A DNA stretch of 49,950 nucleotides from an uncultured beta proteobacterium. Its GTDB lineage: Bacteria > Pseudomonadota > Gammaproteobacteria > Burkholderiales > Burkholderiaceae_C. A model generated the notes under the pieces. It ran no database searches and was not told the DNA's origin. It worked only from the letters and a program-made list of their open reading frames with translations. The translations under genes were made by a program, and so were the position numbers. Below, piece by piece: positions 28,336 to 37,332 of this stretch. The stretch covers positions 1 through 49,950 of the forward strand of contig CAIVXG010000202.1 in assembly GCA_903909815.1 (NCBI GenBank), written 5' to 3'. How positions within the stretch are numbered: the stretch's first letter is position 1; the number at the start of each line of letters is the position of its first letter.

Positions 28336-28411
28336 TACAATGAAGTTCCAACTATCGCAGTTGCCAATGATTGTTGGTTCTGGGCGCGTCGTTTTCGACG
28401 CGCCCTTTTTT
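28336..28411 (+). ncRNA. Candidate short RNA or lepA leader transcript ending at a strong terminator
   Basis: A -10-like TACAAT (28336-28341, -35 poor) could start a transcript near 28348. It would contain CCAAC ... GTTGG arms and end at a perfect terminator hairpin: GGGCGCGTCG (28382-28391), loop TTTT, CGACGCGCCC (28396-28405), T6 (28406-28411). The result would be an RNA of ~65 bases; longer if upstream promoters are used. The terminator is certain in form; the RNA itself is inference. It could also be an attenuator of lepA, which starts 45 bases later. Confidence 0.4.
28382..28411 (+). terminator. Strong intrinsic terminator 45 bp before lepA
   Basis: A perfect 10-bp GC-rich stem (28382-28391 / 28396-28405), TTTT loop and six T. 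It is oriented to end transcripts running towards lepA, while no gene lies between it and the mucD terminator at 27972. Confidence 0.88.
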
Positions 28412-28455
28412 CTTGTTCGCTCCGTTTGAATTCAATTACTTAAAGCCCTTCGTTG

Positions 28456-30267
28456 ATGAATCACATCAGAAATTTTTCCATCATTGCGCACATCGACCAC
28501 GGCAAGTCGACGTTGGCGGATCGTCTGATTCAACGCTGTGGTGGCCTCGCCGAACGCGAGATGGAAGCACAGGTTCTGGACTCGATGGACATCGAAAAAG
28601 AGCGCGGGATAACCATCAAGGCGCAGACCGCTGCGCTACGCTACAAGGCGCTCGACGGACAGATCTACAACCTCAATCTGATCGATACGCCAGGACATGT
28701 GGACTTCTCCTACGAAGTTTCGCGCTCGCTCTCCGCATGCGAAGGTGCTCTGTTGGTGGTTGACGCCAGTCAAGGTGTGGAAGCACAGACAGTGGCCAAC
28801 TGTTATACCGCGCTGGAGTTGGGCGTGGAAGTGGTGCCCGTGTTGAACAAGATGGACTTGCCCAACGCAGACCCGGACAACGCCAAGGTTGAAATCGAAG
28901 ACGTGATCGGCATCGACGCGACCGACGCCATCCCCTGCTCGGCCAAGACCGGCATGGGCATAGACGAAATTCTCGAAGCCGTGGTGGCGCGCATCCCCGC
29001 GCCGCGCGGCAACCCGCTGGGCCCGTTGCGCGCGATGATCGTGGACAGCTGGTTTGACAACTATGTGGGCGTGGTGATGCTGGTACGCGTGGTCGACGGT
29101 CGCGTCGCCAAGGGCGAACGCATCAAGATGATGGCGTCGGGGGCGACCTACAACGCCGACAGCCTGGGCGTGTTCACGCCTTCGAACGAGCCGCGCCAAT
29201 CTCTGGAAGCGGGCGAAGTGGGCTACATCATTGCCGGCATCCGTGAACTGCAGGCGGCCAAGGTGGGGGACACCATCACATTGATCAAGCTAGGTACCGG
29301 CGGGGCTGCGTTCACCGCCACCGAGGCGTTGCCGGGTTTCAAGGAAATCCAGCCGCAGGTGTTTGCAGGTCTGTATCCGACCGAGGCAAATCAGTATGAA
29401 GGGCTGCGCGACAGTCTGGAAAAACTCAAGCTCAACGATTCGTCGCTGCACTATGAGCCTGAAGTGTCGCAGGCGCTGGGGTTCGGCTTTCGCTGCGGCT
29501 TCCTGGGTCTGCTACACATGGAGATCGTGCAGGAGCGACTGGAGCGTGAGTTCGATCAGGACCTCATCACCACCGCGCCCAGCGTGGTCTACCAGGTGGT
29601 GAAGGCCGATGGCGAAGTGGTGATGGTGGAGAACCCGTCCAAGATGCCGGATCAGGGCCGGACCGAAGAGGTGCGCGAGCCCATCGTCACGGTGCACCTT
29701 TACATGCCGCAGGAATACGTGGGCGCCGTCATGACCCTGGCCAATCAAAAACGCGGCGTACAGATGAACATGGCTTACCACGGGCGCCAGGTGATGCTCA
29801 CGTACGAGATGCCACTGGGCGAGATCGTGCTCGATTTTTTCGACAAGCTCAAGTCCGTCAGCCGCGGTTATGCGTCCATGGATTACGAGTTCAAGGAGTA
29901 CCGAACTGCAGACGTGGTCAAGGTCGACATCCTGCTCAACGGCGACAAGGTCGATGCCCTGTCCATCATCGTGCACCGCAGCCAGTCCTTGTATCGAGGG
30001 CGCGCCGTAGTGGGGAAGATGCGCGAGATCATTTCACGCCAGATGTACGACGTGGCGATCCAGGCGGCGATCGGCGCCAACATCATTGCGCGTGAGACAA
30101 TCAAGGCGCTGCGAAAGAACGTGCTCGCCAAGTGCTATGGCGGGGACATCTCGCGCAAAAAGAAACTCCTTGAAAAGCAAAAAGCAGGCAAAAAACGCAT
30201 GAAGCAAATCGGTTCGGTTGAAGTTCCCCAAGAGGCTTTCCTGGCCATTTTGCAGGTGGAGGATTGA
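28456..30267 (+). CDS. lepA: Elongation factor 4 (LepA)
   Basis: 603 residues. LepA is a ribosome-associated GTPase involved in translation initiation or back-translocation and 30S assembly. G1 AHIDHGKST, the [12 protein letters not shown] switch region, DTPGHVDF (G3), NKMDLP (G4), and the LepA-specific C-terminal domain ([24 protein letters not shown]) are seen. The frame also includes a TTG directly before ATG 28456. No good ribosome-binding site is present. The stop shares a base with the lepB start (TGATG), so the two are coupled, as in the classical lepAB operon. Confidence 0.97.
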   Translation: MNHIRNFSIIAHIDHGKSTLADRLIQRCGGLAEREMEAQVLDSMDIEKERGITIKAQTAALRYKALDGQIYNLNLIDTPGHVDFSYEVSRSLSACEGALLVVDASQGVEAQTVANCYTALELGVEVVPVLNKMDLPNADPDNAKVEIEDVIGIDATDAIPCSAKTGMGIDEILEAVVARIPAPRGNPLGPLRAMIVDSWFDNYVGVVMLVRVVDGRVAKGERIKMMASGATYNADSLGVFTPSNEPRQSLEAGEVGYIIAGIRELQAAKVGDTITLIKLGTGGAAFTATEALPGFKEIQPQVFAGLYPTEANQYEGLRDSLEKLKLNDSSLHYEPEVSQALGFGFRCGFLGLLHMEIVQERLEREFDQDLITTAPSVVYQVVKADGEVVMVENPSKMPDQGRTEEVREPIVTVHLYMPQEYVGAVMTLANQKRGVQMNMAYHGRQVMLTYEMPLGEIVLDFFDKLKSVSRGYASMDYEFKEYRTADVVKVDILLNGDKVDALSIIVHRSQSLYRGRAVVGKMREIISRQMYDVAIQAAIGANIIARETIKALRKNVLAKCYGGDISRKKKLLEKQKAGKKRMKQIGSVEVPQEAFLAILQVED

Positions 30268-31235
30268 TGCAGGTCCTCACCTCCTTTGTCTTGGCTGCCT
30301 TCTGCGGCTATGCCGCCAGTTGGTATTTCGGCGTGATCGACGGCAACTTTGCGCTGCTGCTGTTCATGGCCACGGTCGTGACCGGCCTTTACTGGCTGGC
30401 GGAGCGCTACTACTTTCTGCCGCAACGCCTAGCCGCTGCCGCCCAACTCGAGCAGCAAGACGTGCAGCGCCGCGCCGAGCACGCGCGCATGGGATTGCAG
30501 TCGGACAACATCGACCTGGCGCAGGCTAGGGAGCGCTTGGTCATGCAACCCTGGTGGCTGGACTGGACTGCAGGCATGTTCCCGGTGATCGTGGCCGTGT
30601 TTGTGCTGCGCTCGTTCCTGTTTGAACCCTTCAAGATTCCCTCGGGTTCGATGATTCCCACGCTGCTGGTCGGCGACCTGATTCTGGTGAATAAGTTCGA
30701 ATACGGACTACGCCTGCCCGTCATCAACGCCAAGATCACGCAAGGCCACGCACCGCAACGCGGCGATGTCATGGTGTTCCGCTACCCGCCCAAGCCCAGC
30801 CTGGACTACATCAAGCGTGTGGTGGGCCTGCCGGGCGACGAAGTGGCCTACCTGAACAAGCAACTGACCATCAATGGCCAGGCTGTCAGCAAGGCGGCGA
30901 TGCCCAGTTTCCTCGAAGAGGACAGCATGCAGTACCGCACCGAATTCGAGGAAGAGCTCGGTGGCAAGAAGCACCGGTTGCTGAACTATGAATCGAACCC
31001 CGCGGGCGTCTTTCCGGAACTCCAGGGGTTTGCGCGGCAAGCGGCGTGCAGCTACTCGGTCGAGGGCATCAGGTGCAAAGTACCGGCGGGAACCTACTTC
31101 ATGATGGGTGACAATCGCGACAACTCGCAAGACTCGCGCTATTGGGGATTTGTGCCCGAAGAAAACATCGTCGGCAAGGCATTTTTGATCTGGATGAACT
31201 TCAGTGACATCAAACGCGTTGGCTGGTTCAAATAG
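30267..31235 (+). CDS. lepB: Signal peptidase I
   Basis: 322 residues. Type I leader peptidase of the inner membrane. Two membrane segments (about 2-18 and 27-46), a cytoplasmic loop, a third hydrophobic segment (about 103-119) and the periplasmic catalytic domain. S128 (IPSGSMIPTL) and K183 (LDYIKRVVGLPGD) form the catalytic dyad; GDNRDNSQDSRYWGFVP is box E. GGTGGAGGATTG supplies a good ribosome-binding site. Read after lepA with a one-base stop/start overlap. Confidence 0.96.
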   Translation: MQVLTSFVLAAFCGYAASWYFGVIDGNFALLLFMATVVTGLYWLAERYYFLPQRLAAAAQLEQQDVQRRAEHARMGLQSDNIDLAQARERLVMQPWWLDWTAGMFPVIVAVFVLRSFLFEPFKIPSGSMIPTLLVGDLILVNKFEYGLRLPVINAKITQGHAPQRGDVMVFRYPPKPSLDYIKRVVGLPGDEVAYLNKQLTINGQAVSKAAMPSFLEEDSMQYRTEFEEELGGKKHRLLNYESNPAGVFPELQGFARQAACSYSVEGIRCKVPAGTYFMMGDNRDNSQDSRYWGFVPEENIVGKAFLIWMNFSDIKRVGWFK

Positions 31236-31268
31236 ATGGTGGAAGTTTTGGCAATTGGAGGAATGAAA

Positions 31269-31622
31269 ATGAAACATCGACTCCCAACCCAGCAGCTTGG
31301 CCTGTCGCTTTTGGGCATGCTGTTCATCGGCATCGTGCTGGCCGCAATCGGCCTTGTGGGGGCGCAGGTTATTCCAACGGTGTTCGAATATGTGGCCATT
31401 GACAAGGCCGTGAACAAGGCCAAGGCGGGTACTACCGTGCTCGAGGTCCGGGCCATCTTTGACAAAGCGGCTTCGGTTGATTTCATCACCTCCATCACGT
31501 CCAACGATCTCGAAATCGCCAAGGATTCGGACCAAGTCGTTGTCGCCTACGCCTACCAGCGCGAAATCCATCTGTTCGGCCCGGCTTGGTTGCTGCTCAA
31601 GTACTCTGGACGATCCAAATAG
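31269..31622 (+). CDS. DUF4845 pilin-like membrane protein
   Basis: 117 residues. The N-terminus (MKHRLPTQQLGLSLLGMLFIGIVLAAIGLVG) has a short basic leader, then one membrane helix; the remainder is a small periplasmic domain. This is the DUF4845 family, found between lepB and rnc in many beta- and gammaproteobacteria; function unknown. The Gln-x-Gly-x-Ser-hydrophobic start resembles a type IV pilin N-terminus, but the conserved E5 is absent. Start choice: GGAGG (31257-31261) is correctly spaced for ATG 31269, not for the upstream ATGs. Confidence 0.85.
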   Translation: MKHRLPTQQLGLSLLGMLFIGIVLAAIGLVGAQVIPTVFEYVAIDKAVNKAKAGTTVLEVRAIFDKAASVDFITSITSNDLEIAKDSDQVVVAYAYQREIHLFGPAWLLLKYSGRSK

Positions 31623-31623
31623 C

Positions 31624-32310
31624 GTGGATGAAGGTCTGATTGCGCTGCAGCGTCGTCTGCGCCATGACTTCAAGGACGGGCAACTTCTGCTGCGATCCGT
31701 CACGCACCGCAGTTTCTCTGCGGACCATAACGAGCGGCTGGAGTTTCTAGGGGATTCGGTCCTCAATCTGGCAGTGGCGGCGTTGCTTTACGGGCGCTTG
31801 CGCGACGCACCTGAAGGAGACCTGTCGCGCGTGCGCGCCAACCTGGTCAAACAAGACACGCTGCATGTGCTGGCGGTATCGCTGGGGCTGTCGGATGTGC
31901 TGCGCCTGGGCGAGGGCGAGTCGCGCTCGGGCGGACAAAAGCGCCCCTCCATTTTGGCGGATGCGTTGGAGGCTGTGATCGGCGCCGTGTATCTGGACGC
32001 AGGCTATGAAGCGGCGCAGGCGCTGGTGCACCGTTTGTTTGAGTCCGTGGAAATCAATCCACAGATGCAGGCCATTGGCAAAGACCCCAAGACCGAACTG
32101 CAGGAATGGCTGCAGGGTCGCAAGCTGAGACTGCCGCAGTACCGGGTCGTTGGAACCATGGGCCTGGCGCACAAGCAGAGCTTTGACGTTGAATGTGAAA
32201 TTGAAGAACTCAGTCTGATCGAGCGCGGCATCGGGGGCTCACGTCGCTCCGGTGAGCAGGCGGCCGCGGCCGCGATGCTGCTCAGACTTCCTGTGAAAGC
32301 CTCCTCATGA
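31624..32310 (+). CDS. rnc: Ribonuclease III
   Basis: 228 residues, normal length. Cleaves double-stranded RNA, including the 30S rRNA precursor. Signature [15 protein letters not shown] with the metal-binding Glu/Asp, a second site [17 protein letters not shown], and a C-terminal dsRNA-binding domain (about 158-226). GTG at 31624 is the only sensible start ([12 protein letters not shown]); it begins one base after the DUF4845 stop and lacks a clear ribosome-binding site. The stop overlaps era in ATGA. The rnc-era-recO order is the classical one. Confidence 0.95.
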   Translation: MDEGLIALQRRLRHDFKDGQLLLRSVTHRSFSADHNERLEFLGDSVLNLAVAALLYGRLRDAPEGDLSRVRANLVKQDTLHVLAVSLGLSDVLRLGEGESRSGGQKRPSILADALEAVIGAVYLDAGYEAAQALVHRLFESVEINPQMQAIGKDPKTELQEWLQGRKLRLPQYRVVGTMGLAHKQSFDVECEIEELSLIERGIGGSRRSGEQAAAAAMLLRLPVKASS

Positions 32311-33284
32311 ATGCTATGAATAACGATGCGCCTGGCGCCGATGCGACAAATCCACGCGAGACGGCTCAGCCGGTTCCTGAAGGGGCGCAGCGCTGCGGCA
32401 CGATCGCCATCGTGGGCAAGCCCAATGTGGGAAAGTCCACGCTGCTCAATGCCCTGGTGGGTCAGAAGATCAGCATCACTTCGCGCAAGGCGCAGACTAC
32501 GCGCCATCGCATTACCGGCATGCGCACGATCGGGCCCACGCAGTTCGTGTTCGTGGACACGCCGGGCTTTCAGACGATTCACAACAACGCCCTGAACCGC
32601 GCGCTGAACAAGACCGTGCAGGGCGCGGTCGGCGACGTGGATCTAGTGCTTTTTGTGGTGGAGGCGGGCAGCTTCACACCGGCCGATGCGCGTGTGCTGG
32701 CGTTGATCCAGAAGGGCACGCCCACGCTGCTGGTGGCGAACAAGCTGGACAATATCCACCGCCGCGGCGATATCGCGCCCTGGCTGCAGACCATGTCCGA
32801 GCGCCACAAATTTGCCGAGTTCGTGCCCATGTCGGCGAAGAACGCCAAGGACGTGGAGCGGCTGTTTGCCATCTGCGCAACCCACCTGCCCGAGCAGCCC
32901 TGGATCTACGCTGAGGACGAACTGACCGATCGGAGTGAAAAATTCCTGGCCGCCGAGATCGTGCGTGAAAAACTGTTTCGGCTCACGGGCGACGAGTTGC
33001 CCTATACATCGACCGTCATCATCGACAAGTTCGAGGAAGAGCCTCCTGCGCGCAAGGGCCAAAAGCGCCTGCTCAAGATCGCCGCGACGATCGTGGTCGA
33101 GCGCGACGGGCACAAGGCCATGATCATCGGCGACAAGGGCGAGCGCATCAAGCGCATGGGTACCGAGGCTCGGGTCGAACTGGAAAAGCTCATGGACGCC
33201 AAGGTCTTCATCGAACTGTGGGTCAAGGTCCGCTCCGGCTGGGCTGACGACGAGGCACGCGTACGCAGCTTCGGCTACGAGTGA
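32307..33284 (+). CDS. era: GTPase Era
   Basis: 325 residues. Era binds the 3' end of 16S rRNA and acts in 30S maturation. G1 [10 protein letters not shown]3 DTPGFQ, G4 NKLD, SAK (G5), then the C-terminal KH domain ([23 protein letters not shown]). The first ~28 residues are a variable polar extension. Coupled to rnc (ATGA) and followed by recO after 12 bases. Confidence 0.97.
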   Translation: MNAMNNDAPGADATNPRETAQPVPEGAQRCGTIAIVGKPNVGKSTLLNALVGQKISITSRKAQTTRHRITGMRTIGPTQFVFVDTPGFQTIHNNALNRALNKTVQGAVGDVDLVLFVVEAGSFTPADARVLALIQKGTPTLLVANKLDNIHRRGDIAPWLQTMSERHKFAEFVPMSAKNAKDVERLFAICATHLPEQPWIYAEDELTDRSEKFLAAEIVREKLFRLTGDELPYTSTVIIDKFEEEPPARKGQKRLLKIAATIVVERDGHKAMIIGDKGERIKRMGTEARVELEKLMDAKVFIELWVKVRSGWADDEARVRSFGYE

Positions 33285-33296
33285 GTGTGAGCAAGC

Positions 33297-34046
33297 GTGG
33301 CCACCAAACGGATCAGCGATGAGCCGGCCTTTGTGCTGCACCGCTATGACTGGAGCGAGTCCAGTCTGATCCTGGACGTGTTCACGCGTCATCATGGTCG
33401 CGTGGCGCTGGTGGCCAAGGGCGCCAAGCGCCCCAGTTCCAGCTTTCGACCGATTCTGCTGCCGCTGCAGCCGCTGCAGGTGAGCTTCGGTGGCGACACC
33501 GAAATCCGCACCCTCAAGGGCGCCGAGTGGATGGGGGGTCATGTGATGCCCACGGGCGATGCATTGCTCTCGGGCTACTACCTGAACGAGCTGCTGCTGC
33601 GCCTGCTGGCGCGCGACGACCCGCACCCACGCCTGTTCGAGGTCTATGCTGCAGTGGTGCAGGTGCTGGCCTCCGAGCACGGCGAGGCACTGCAGTCGGC
33701 GCTGCGCACGTTCGAGTTGCTGCTGCTGCGCGAAATCGGCCTGCTTCCCGCGCTGGATGCACAGACCATGACGCTGGCGTCCTTGGAACGCGCCGAACGC
33801 TACACCCTGGTGCCCGAGGGGGGTCTGCGCCAAGCCCACGACGATGACCGTTTCAGCCTGAGCGGTGCGCAGTGGATGCAGCTGCAGGCCGCGGTGGACG
33901 ACGCTGCGCCCTTCACCACCACGCTGCGCGCCTGTTCGGAGGTCATGGCAGAGCTCAAACCGCAGCTGCGCACGCTGCTGCACTACCATTGCGGGGTCTC
34001 CAACCTGCGCACGCGCCAGATGATGATGGATCTTCAAACCTTATGA
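33297..34046 (+). CDS. recO: DNA repair protein RecO
   Basis: 249 residues. RecO helps load RecA in the RecFOR gap-repair pathway. The N-terminal OB fold ([50 protein letters not shown]) and the helical C-terminal domain fit. No zinc-binding cysteine cluster is seen, as in other betaproteobacterial RecO. GTG at 33297 is the only start after an in-frame stop at 33288; no clear ribosome-binding site. Confidence 0.93.
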   Translation: MATKRISDEPAFVLHRYDWSESSLILDVFTRHHGRVALVAKGAKRPSSSFRPILLPLQPLQVSFGGDTEIRTLKGAEWMGGHVMPTGDALLSGYYLNELLLRLLARDDPHPRLFEVYAAVVQVLASEHGEALQSALRTFELLLLREIGLLPALDAQTMTLASLERAERYTLVPEGGLRQAHDDDRFSLSGAQWMQLQAAVDDAAPFTTTLRACSEVMAELKPQLRTLLHYHCGVSNLRTRQMMMDLQTL

Positions 34047-34089
34047 ACATGACCCCTACGCTTGTCACGTTGTGTATTACGCTGCACCG

Positions 34090-34190
34090 GCCACTGCCAG
34101 CGGCAGTGGCTCGTCGCCGCGTCCTTGCCTGCGCAGACAGTCAAGGAGCCGCGCGCCTCAGCCCCAAGGGGGCGCATTTTGCCTTGGGGC
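34090..34190 (+). repeat. Two hairpins in the recO-pdxJ spacer
   Basis: The 160-base spacer contains GCCACTGCC-AGC-GGCAGTGGC (34090-34110, perfect 9-bp arms) and GCCCCAAGG (34161-34169) facing CCTTGGGGC (34182-34190, perfect 9 bp with a 12-base loop). No T-run follows either one. The second, C/G-rich type resembles short dispersed elements of Comamonadaceae intergenic DNA; I cannot show other copies in this window. Confidence 0.6.
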
Positions 34191-34206
34191 GGCCCGGCGG
34201 CAAAGC

Positions 34207-34959
34207 ATGACTGCGGCACGTACATCCCTGTCAGTGAACCTGAACAAGGTGGCACTGGTGCGCAATACCCGGCACCTGGGCATTCCCAGCGTCACGCGCG
34301 CGGCCACGTTGTGCCTGCAGGCGGGGGCACAGGGAATCACGGTGCATCCGCGGCCCGACGAGCGCCACATCCGCGCCGGTGACGTGCGCGAACTGTCCGT
34401 GCTGCTCCGAGCTTGGCCGGGGCGGGAGTTCAACATCGAAGGCAATCCCTTGCACAACCTGATGGACTTCGTGCGTGAGTTGCGCCCGCATCAGGCGACC
34501 TTTGTGCCCGACGGCGAAGGCCAGTTCACCAGTGACCACGGCTGGCGCTTTCCCCAGGATGCCGAGCGCTTGCGGCCGCTGATCGCTGAGGCAAAAGCGC
34601 TGGGCGTGCGCGTGAGCCTGTTCATGGATCCCGATCCGCACGCGATGGCCGCAGCGCGCGCCGTCGGTGCGGACCGGGTCGAGCTCTATACCGAACCGTA
34701 CGCCCAGAGCTGGGGCAGGGAGCAACAGGCGTTCGAGCTGGAACGCTACGCCGCTGCCGCGCGTGCGGCTCATGCCGCAGGGCTGGGTGTGAACGCCGGT
34801 CATGACCTGAACCGCGACAACCTCACGACCTTCCTGCGCACGGTTCCCGGCGTGAGCGAAGTGTCGATCGGTCACGCCCTGATGGCGGATGCGCTGGAAC
34901 TGGGTTACCGGGCCACGGTGCAGGACTATCAACGCTGCATTGCCGAGGCCCATACTTGA
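34207..34959 (+). CDS. pdxJ: Pyridoxine 5'-phosphate synthase
   Basis: 250 residues. PdxJ condenses 3-amino-1-hydroxyacetone phosphate with deoxyxylulose phosphate to pyridoxine 5'-phosphate. The TIM-barrel signatures are present: [70 protein letters not shown] and [13 protein letters not shown]. The frame is open upstream through the hairpin spacer, but ATG 34207 gives the family N-terminus. The stop overlaps the TTG start of acpS. Confidence 0.96.
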   Translation: MTAARTSLSVNLNKVALVRNTRHLGIPSVTRAATLCLQAGAQGITVHPRPDERHIRAGDVRELSVLLRAWPGREFNIEGNPLHNLMDFVRELRPHQATFVPDGEGQFTSDHGWRFPQDAERLRPLIAEAKALGVRVSLFMDPDPHAMAAARAVGADRVELYTEPYAQSWGREQQAFELERYAAAARAAHAAGLGVNAGHDLNRDNLTTFLRTVPGVSEVSIGHALMADALELGYRATVQDYQRCIAEAHT

Positions 34960-35369
34960 TCTACGGCATCGGTACCGACATCTGCGACATTCGCCGCATC
35001 CGCGCGTCGTTGGAGCGCCACGGCGAACGCTTCGCGCAAAAGATCCTGAGCGCGGCAGAGTTCGAACATTGGCAAGCGCGCAGCCAGCGTTGGCCAGAAC
35101 GCGGCGTGCGCTATCTGGCGACGCGTTTCAGCGCCAAGGAAGCCTTCAGCAAGGCGATTGGTCTGGGCATGCGCATGCCCATGACCTGGCAGTTGTGTGA
35201 GGTCAGCAATCTGTCCAGTGGCAAGCCCGAAATCGTGTTGCACGGAGCGCTCAAGGCCTGGTGTGAGGCCCGGGCTTTGAGCGCGCATGTTTCCGTCAGC
35301 GACGAAACCGATTACGCCACCAGTTTTGTGGTGGTTGAACAAAATCCCATTCAAAAAGAAGAATCATGA
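34956..35369 (+). CDS. acpS: Holo-[acyl-carrier-protein] synthase
   Basis: 137 residues. AcpS transfers 4'-phosphopantetheine from CoA to S37 of ACP. Signatures: [22 protein letters not shown] (metal-binding Asp) and [18 protein letters not shown]. The start is TTG at 34956, overlapping the pdxJ stop (TTGA); no ATG is available before the conserved GIGTDI. The stop overlaps nagZ (ATGA). pdxJ-acpS is a common pairing. Confidence 0.94.
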   Translation: MIYGIGTDICDIRRIRASLERHGERFAQKILSAAEFEHWQARSQRWPERGVRYLATRFSAKEAFSKAIGLGMRMPMTWQLCEVSNLSSGKPEIVLHGALKAWCEARALSAHVSVSDETDYATSFVVVEQNPIQKEES

Positions 35370-36448
35370 ACGTACAAGCTCCCCTGGTCATCGACATCGC
35401 CGGCACCGTCCTCACCGCAACCGATCGAAAGCGCCTGAAGCACCCGCTGGTTGGCGGCATCATCCTGTTTGCGCGCAACTGGCAGGACCGCGCACAACTC
35501 GGGGCGCTGTGCCGTGACATCAAGAAGCAGCGCAAAGATCTGCTCATTTGCGTTGACCACGAAGGCGGGCGTGTGCAGCGTTTCAAGACCGACGGATTCA
35601 CCCATTTGCCACCCATGCAGGCCCTGGGCGAGCTCTGGTTTGACGACGGCAAGGGCGTGCAGGGGTCAGGCGCGATGCAGGCCAGCAATGCCGCCACGGC
35701 CTGCGGCTATATCCTGGGGGCGGAGCTGCGCGCCTGCGGAGTCGACCTGAGCTTCACGCCGGTGCTTGATCTGGACTACGGCGCCTCCGGCGTCATTGGC
35801 AACCGCTCGTTCGCGCGCGACCCGCGCGTGGTCAGCGTGCTGGCCAAGAGCCTGATGCACGGACTGCTGATGAGCGGCATGGCCAACTGCGCCAAGCACT
35901 TTCCTGGCCACGGCTTCGTCAAGGCCGATTCGCACACGGAAATACCCGTGGACAAGCGCAGCCTCAAGGCCATTCTGGCAGACGACGCCGCGCCCTATTC
36001 ATGGCTCAGCACCGCACTGGCCAGCGTCATGCCCGCGCACGTGATCTACCCCAAGGTGGACGGGCGACCTGCGGGTTTTTCCAGCAGGTGGTTGAATGAC
36101 ATCCTGCGCCGGCAGCTGGGTTTTGGCGGTGCCGTCTTCAGTGATGACCTCAGCATGGCCGGCGCACGCGTGCTCGACGGTTTGCCTGTGAGCTATACCG
36201 AGGGCGCCATCGCCGCCCTGAGCGCGGGCTGCGACATGGTGTTGCTGTGCAATCAAAGCCTGGACGGCGGCCACGCGGTGGATGAACTGCTGAGCGGCTT
36301 GGCCGAGGCGCAAATCAAGGGCCAGTGGCAGCCGCTGGAGGCGAGCGAGGAGCGCCGACTGGCGCTGCTGCCGCGCACGCCGGCGTTAAACTGGGACGCG
36401 CTGATGGTGCAGGGCGCCTACATGCAGGCGCTGAGCCTGATGCCCTGA
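35366..36448 (+). CDS. nagZ: Beta-N-acetylhexosaminidase NagZ (cell-wall recycling)
   Basis: 360 residues, one GH3 domain. NagZ removes N-acetylglucosamine from anhydro-muropeptides in the cytoplasm during peptidoglycan recycling. The loop [22 protein letters not shown] carries the general acid/base His-Asp pair; the nucleophile Asp lies in [10 protein letters not shown]. No signal peptide. It is the last gene of the lepA-nagZ run and converges on fghA with only 32 bases between stops. Confidence 0.94.
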   Translation: MNVQAPLVIDIAGTVLTATDRKRLKHPLVGGIILFARNWQDRAQLGALCRDIKKQRKDLLICVDHEGGRVQRFKTDGFTHLPPMQALGELWFDDGKGVQGSGAMQASNAATACGYILGAELRACGVDLSFTPVLDLDYGASGVIGNRSFARDPRVVSVLAKSLMHGLLMSGMANCAKHFPGHGFVKADSHTEIPVDKRSLKAILADDAAPYSWLSTALASVMPAHVIYPKVDGRPAGFSSRWLNDILRRQLGFGGAVFSDDLSMAGARVLDGLPVSYTEGAIAALSAGCDMVLLCNQSLDGGHAVDELLSGLAEAQIKGQWQPLEASEERRLALLPRTPALNWDALMVQGAYMQALSLMP

Positions 36449-36480
36449 AAGCCCGTGGGCACACCGCAGCGCTGGTCGCT

Positions 36481-37332
36481 TCAGGCCAATGCGCGCGCGT
36501 GGTGCGCCAAGTGGTCGGCGACGAAGGTCGAGATGAAATAGTAGCCGTGGTCGTAGCCCGCATGCCGGCGAAGAGTCAGCGGCTGACCCACTTTGGCGCA
36601 GGCTGCCTCGAACAGGTGGGGATGCAATTGTTCGCTCAAAAATTTGTCCGCCAGACCCTGGTCGATCAGGATGCCACTCGGGTAGGGCGCTGCGTCGCAT
36701 AGACTCATGAGCGCGCTGGCATCGTGCGCGGCCCAGGCCGAGGTCTCGCTCCCCAGGTAGCCCTTGAAGGCCTTCAGCCCCCAGGGACACTGCGTGGGCG
36801 CGCAGATCGGCGCCAAGGCCGACACCGACTTGAACTGGCTCGAATGCCGCAGCGCCAACGTGAGTGCGCCGTGTCCGCCCATGGAGTGGCCGAAGATGCC
36901 CATGCGGTCGATGTCGACCGGCATTTCTTGCCCCAGTAGCGGCAGCAACTCCGCGGTGATGTAGCTCTCCATGCGGTAGTGGTTCGACCAGGGCGTGACA
37001 GTTGCGTCCAGATAGAAACCCGCACCAACGCCGAAGTCCCAACTCTGGGTCTCGCCCGCCACACCGGCGCCGCGCGGACTGGTGTCTGGCGCAATCAGTG
37101 CCAGCCCCAACTCGGCCGCAACGCGTTGTGCGCCCGCCTTCATCATGAAGGTTTCTTCGGTGCAGGTCAGGCCCGCCAGATAGATCAGTGCCGGTACTTT
37201 GACGTGCTCGGCTTGTGGTGGCAGAAACACCGAAAACCGCATCGGCGTGCCCGTCTCTTTCGACGCATGCTTATAAAAACGCTGGACGCCGCCAAAACAG
37301 GCGTGCTCACTCAACACTTCAATCGGAGCCAT
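36481..37332 (-). CDS. fghA: S-formylglutathione hydrolase
   Basis: 283 residues. An esterase D family enzyme that hydrolyses S-formylglutathione to formate and glutathione in formaldehyde detoxification. Catalytic S150 (FGHSMGGHG), D228 (DQGLADKFL) and H261 (GYDHGYYF). YLAGLTCTEETF and the DTSPRG segment are typical. The partner glutathione-dependent formaldehyde dehydrogenase is not in the window. ATG 37332 overlaps the upstream lipoprotein gene's stop; a longer upstream frame lies within that gene. Confidence 0.92.
   Translation of the reverse strand: MAPIEVLSEHACFGGVQRFYKHASKETGTPMRFSVFLPPQAEHVKVPALIYLAGLTCTEETFMMKAGAQRVAAELGLALIAPDTSPRGAGVAGETQSWDFGVGAGFYLDATVTPWSNHYRMESYITAELLPLLGQEMPVDIDRMGIFGHSMGGHGALTLALRHSSQFKSVSALAPICAPTQCPWGLKAFKGYLGSETSAWAAHDASALMSLCDAAPYPSGILIDQGLADKFLSEQLHPHLFEAACAKVGQPLTLRRHAGYDHGYYFISTFVADHLAHHARALA

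Larger units (their letters stand above)
28004..28455. other. AT-rich 450-bp control region upstream of lepA
   Basis: Base composition is visibly lower in GC than the surrounding genes, with A and T runs such as TAAAAATATTTTTTTC. No gene is credible here. I see promoter-like -10 boxes TATAGA (28111-28116) and TACAAT (28336-28341), a TTGATA...TATGTT pair (28249 and 28271), a cluster of DnaA-box-like 9-mers (28198-28265) and a strong terminator (28382-28411). The stretch would contain the lepA promoter(s) and perhaps a small RNA. Confidence 0.6.

Noticed and set aside
28258-28443. 61-codon frame in the AT-rich region before lepA
   Set aside because: It has a GTG start without ribosome-binding site, crosses the strong terminator hairpin and has no coding character.
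36449-36480. Possible bidirectional terminator between nagZ and fghA
   Set aside because: Only a GCCC-GT-GGGC mini-palindrome is present; stem and loop are too short to call.
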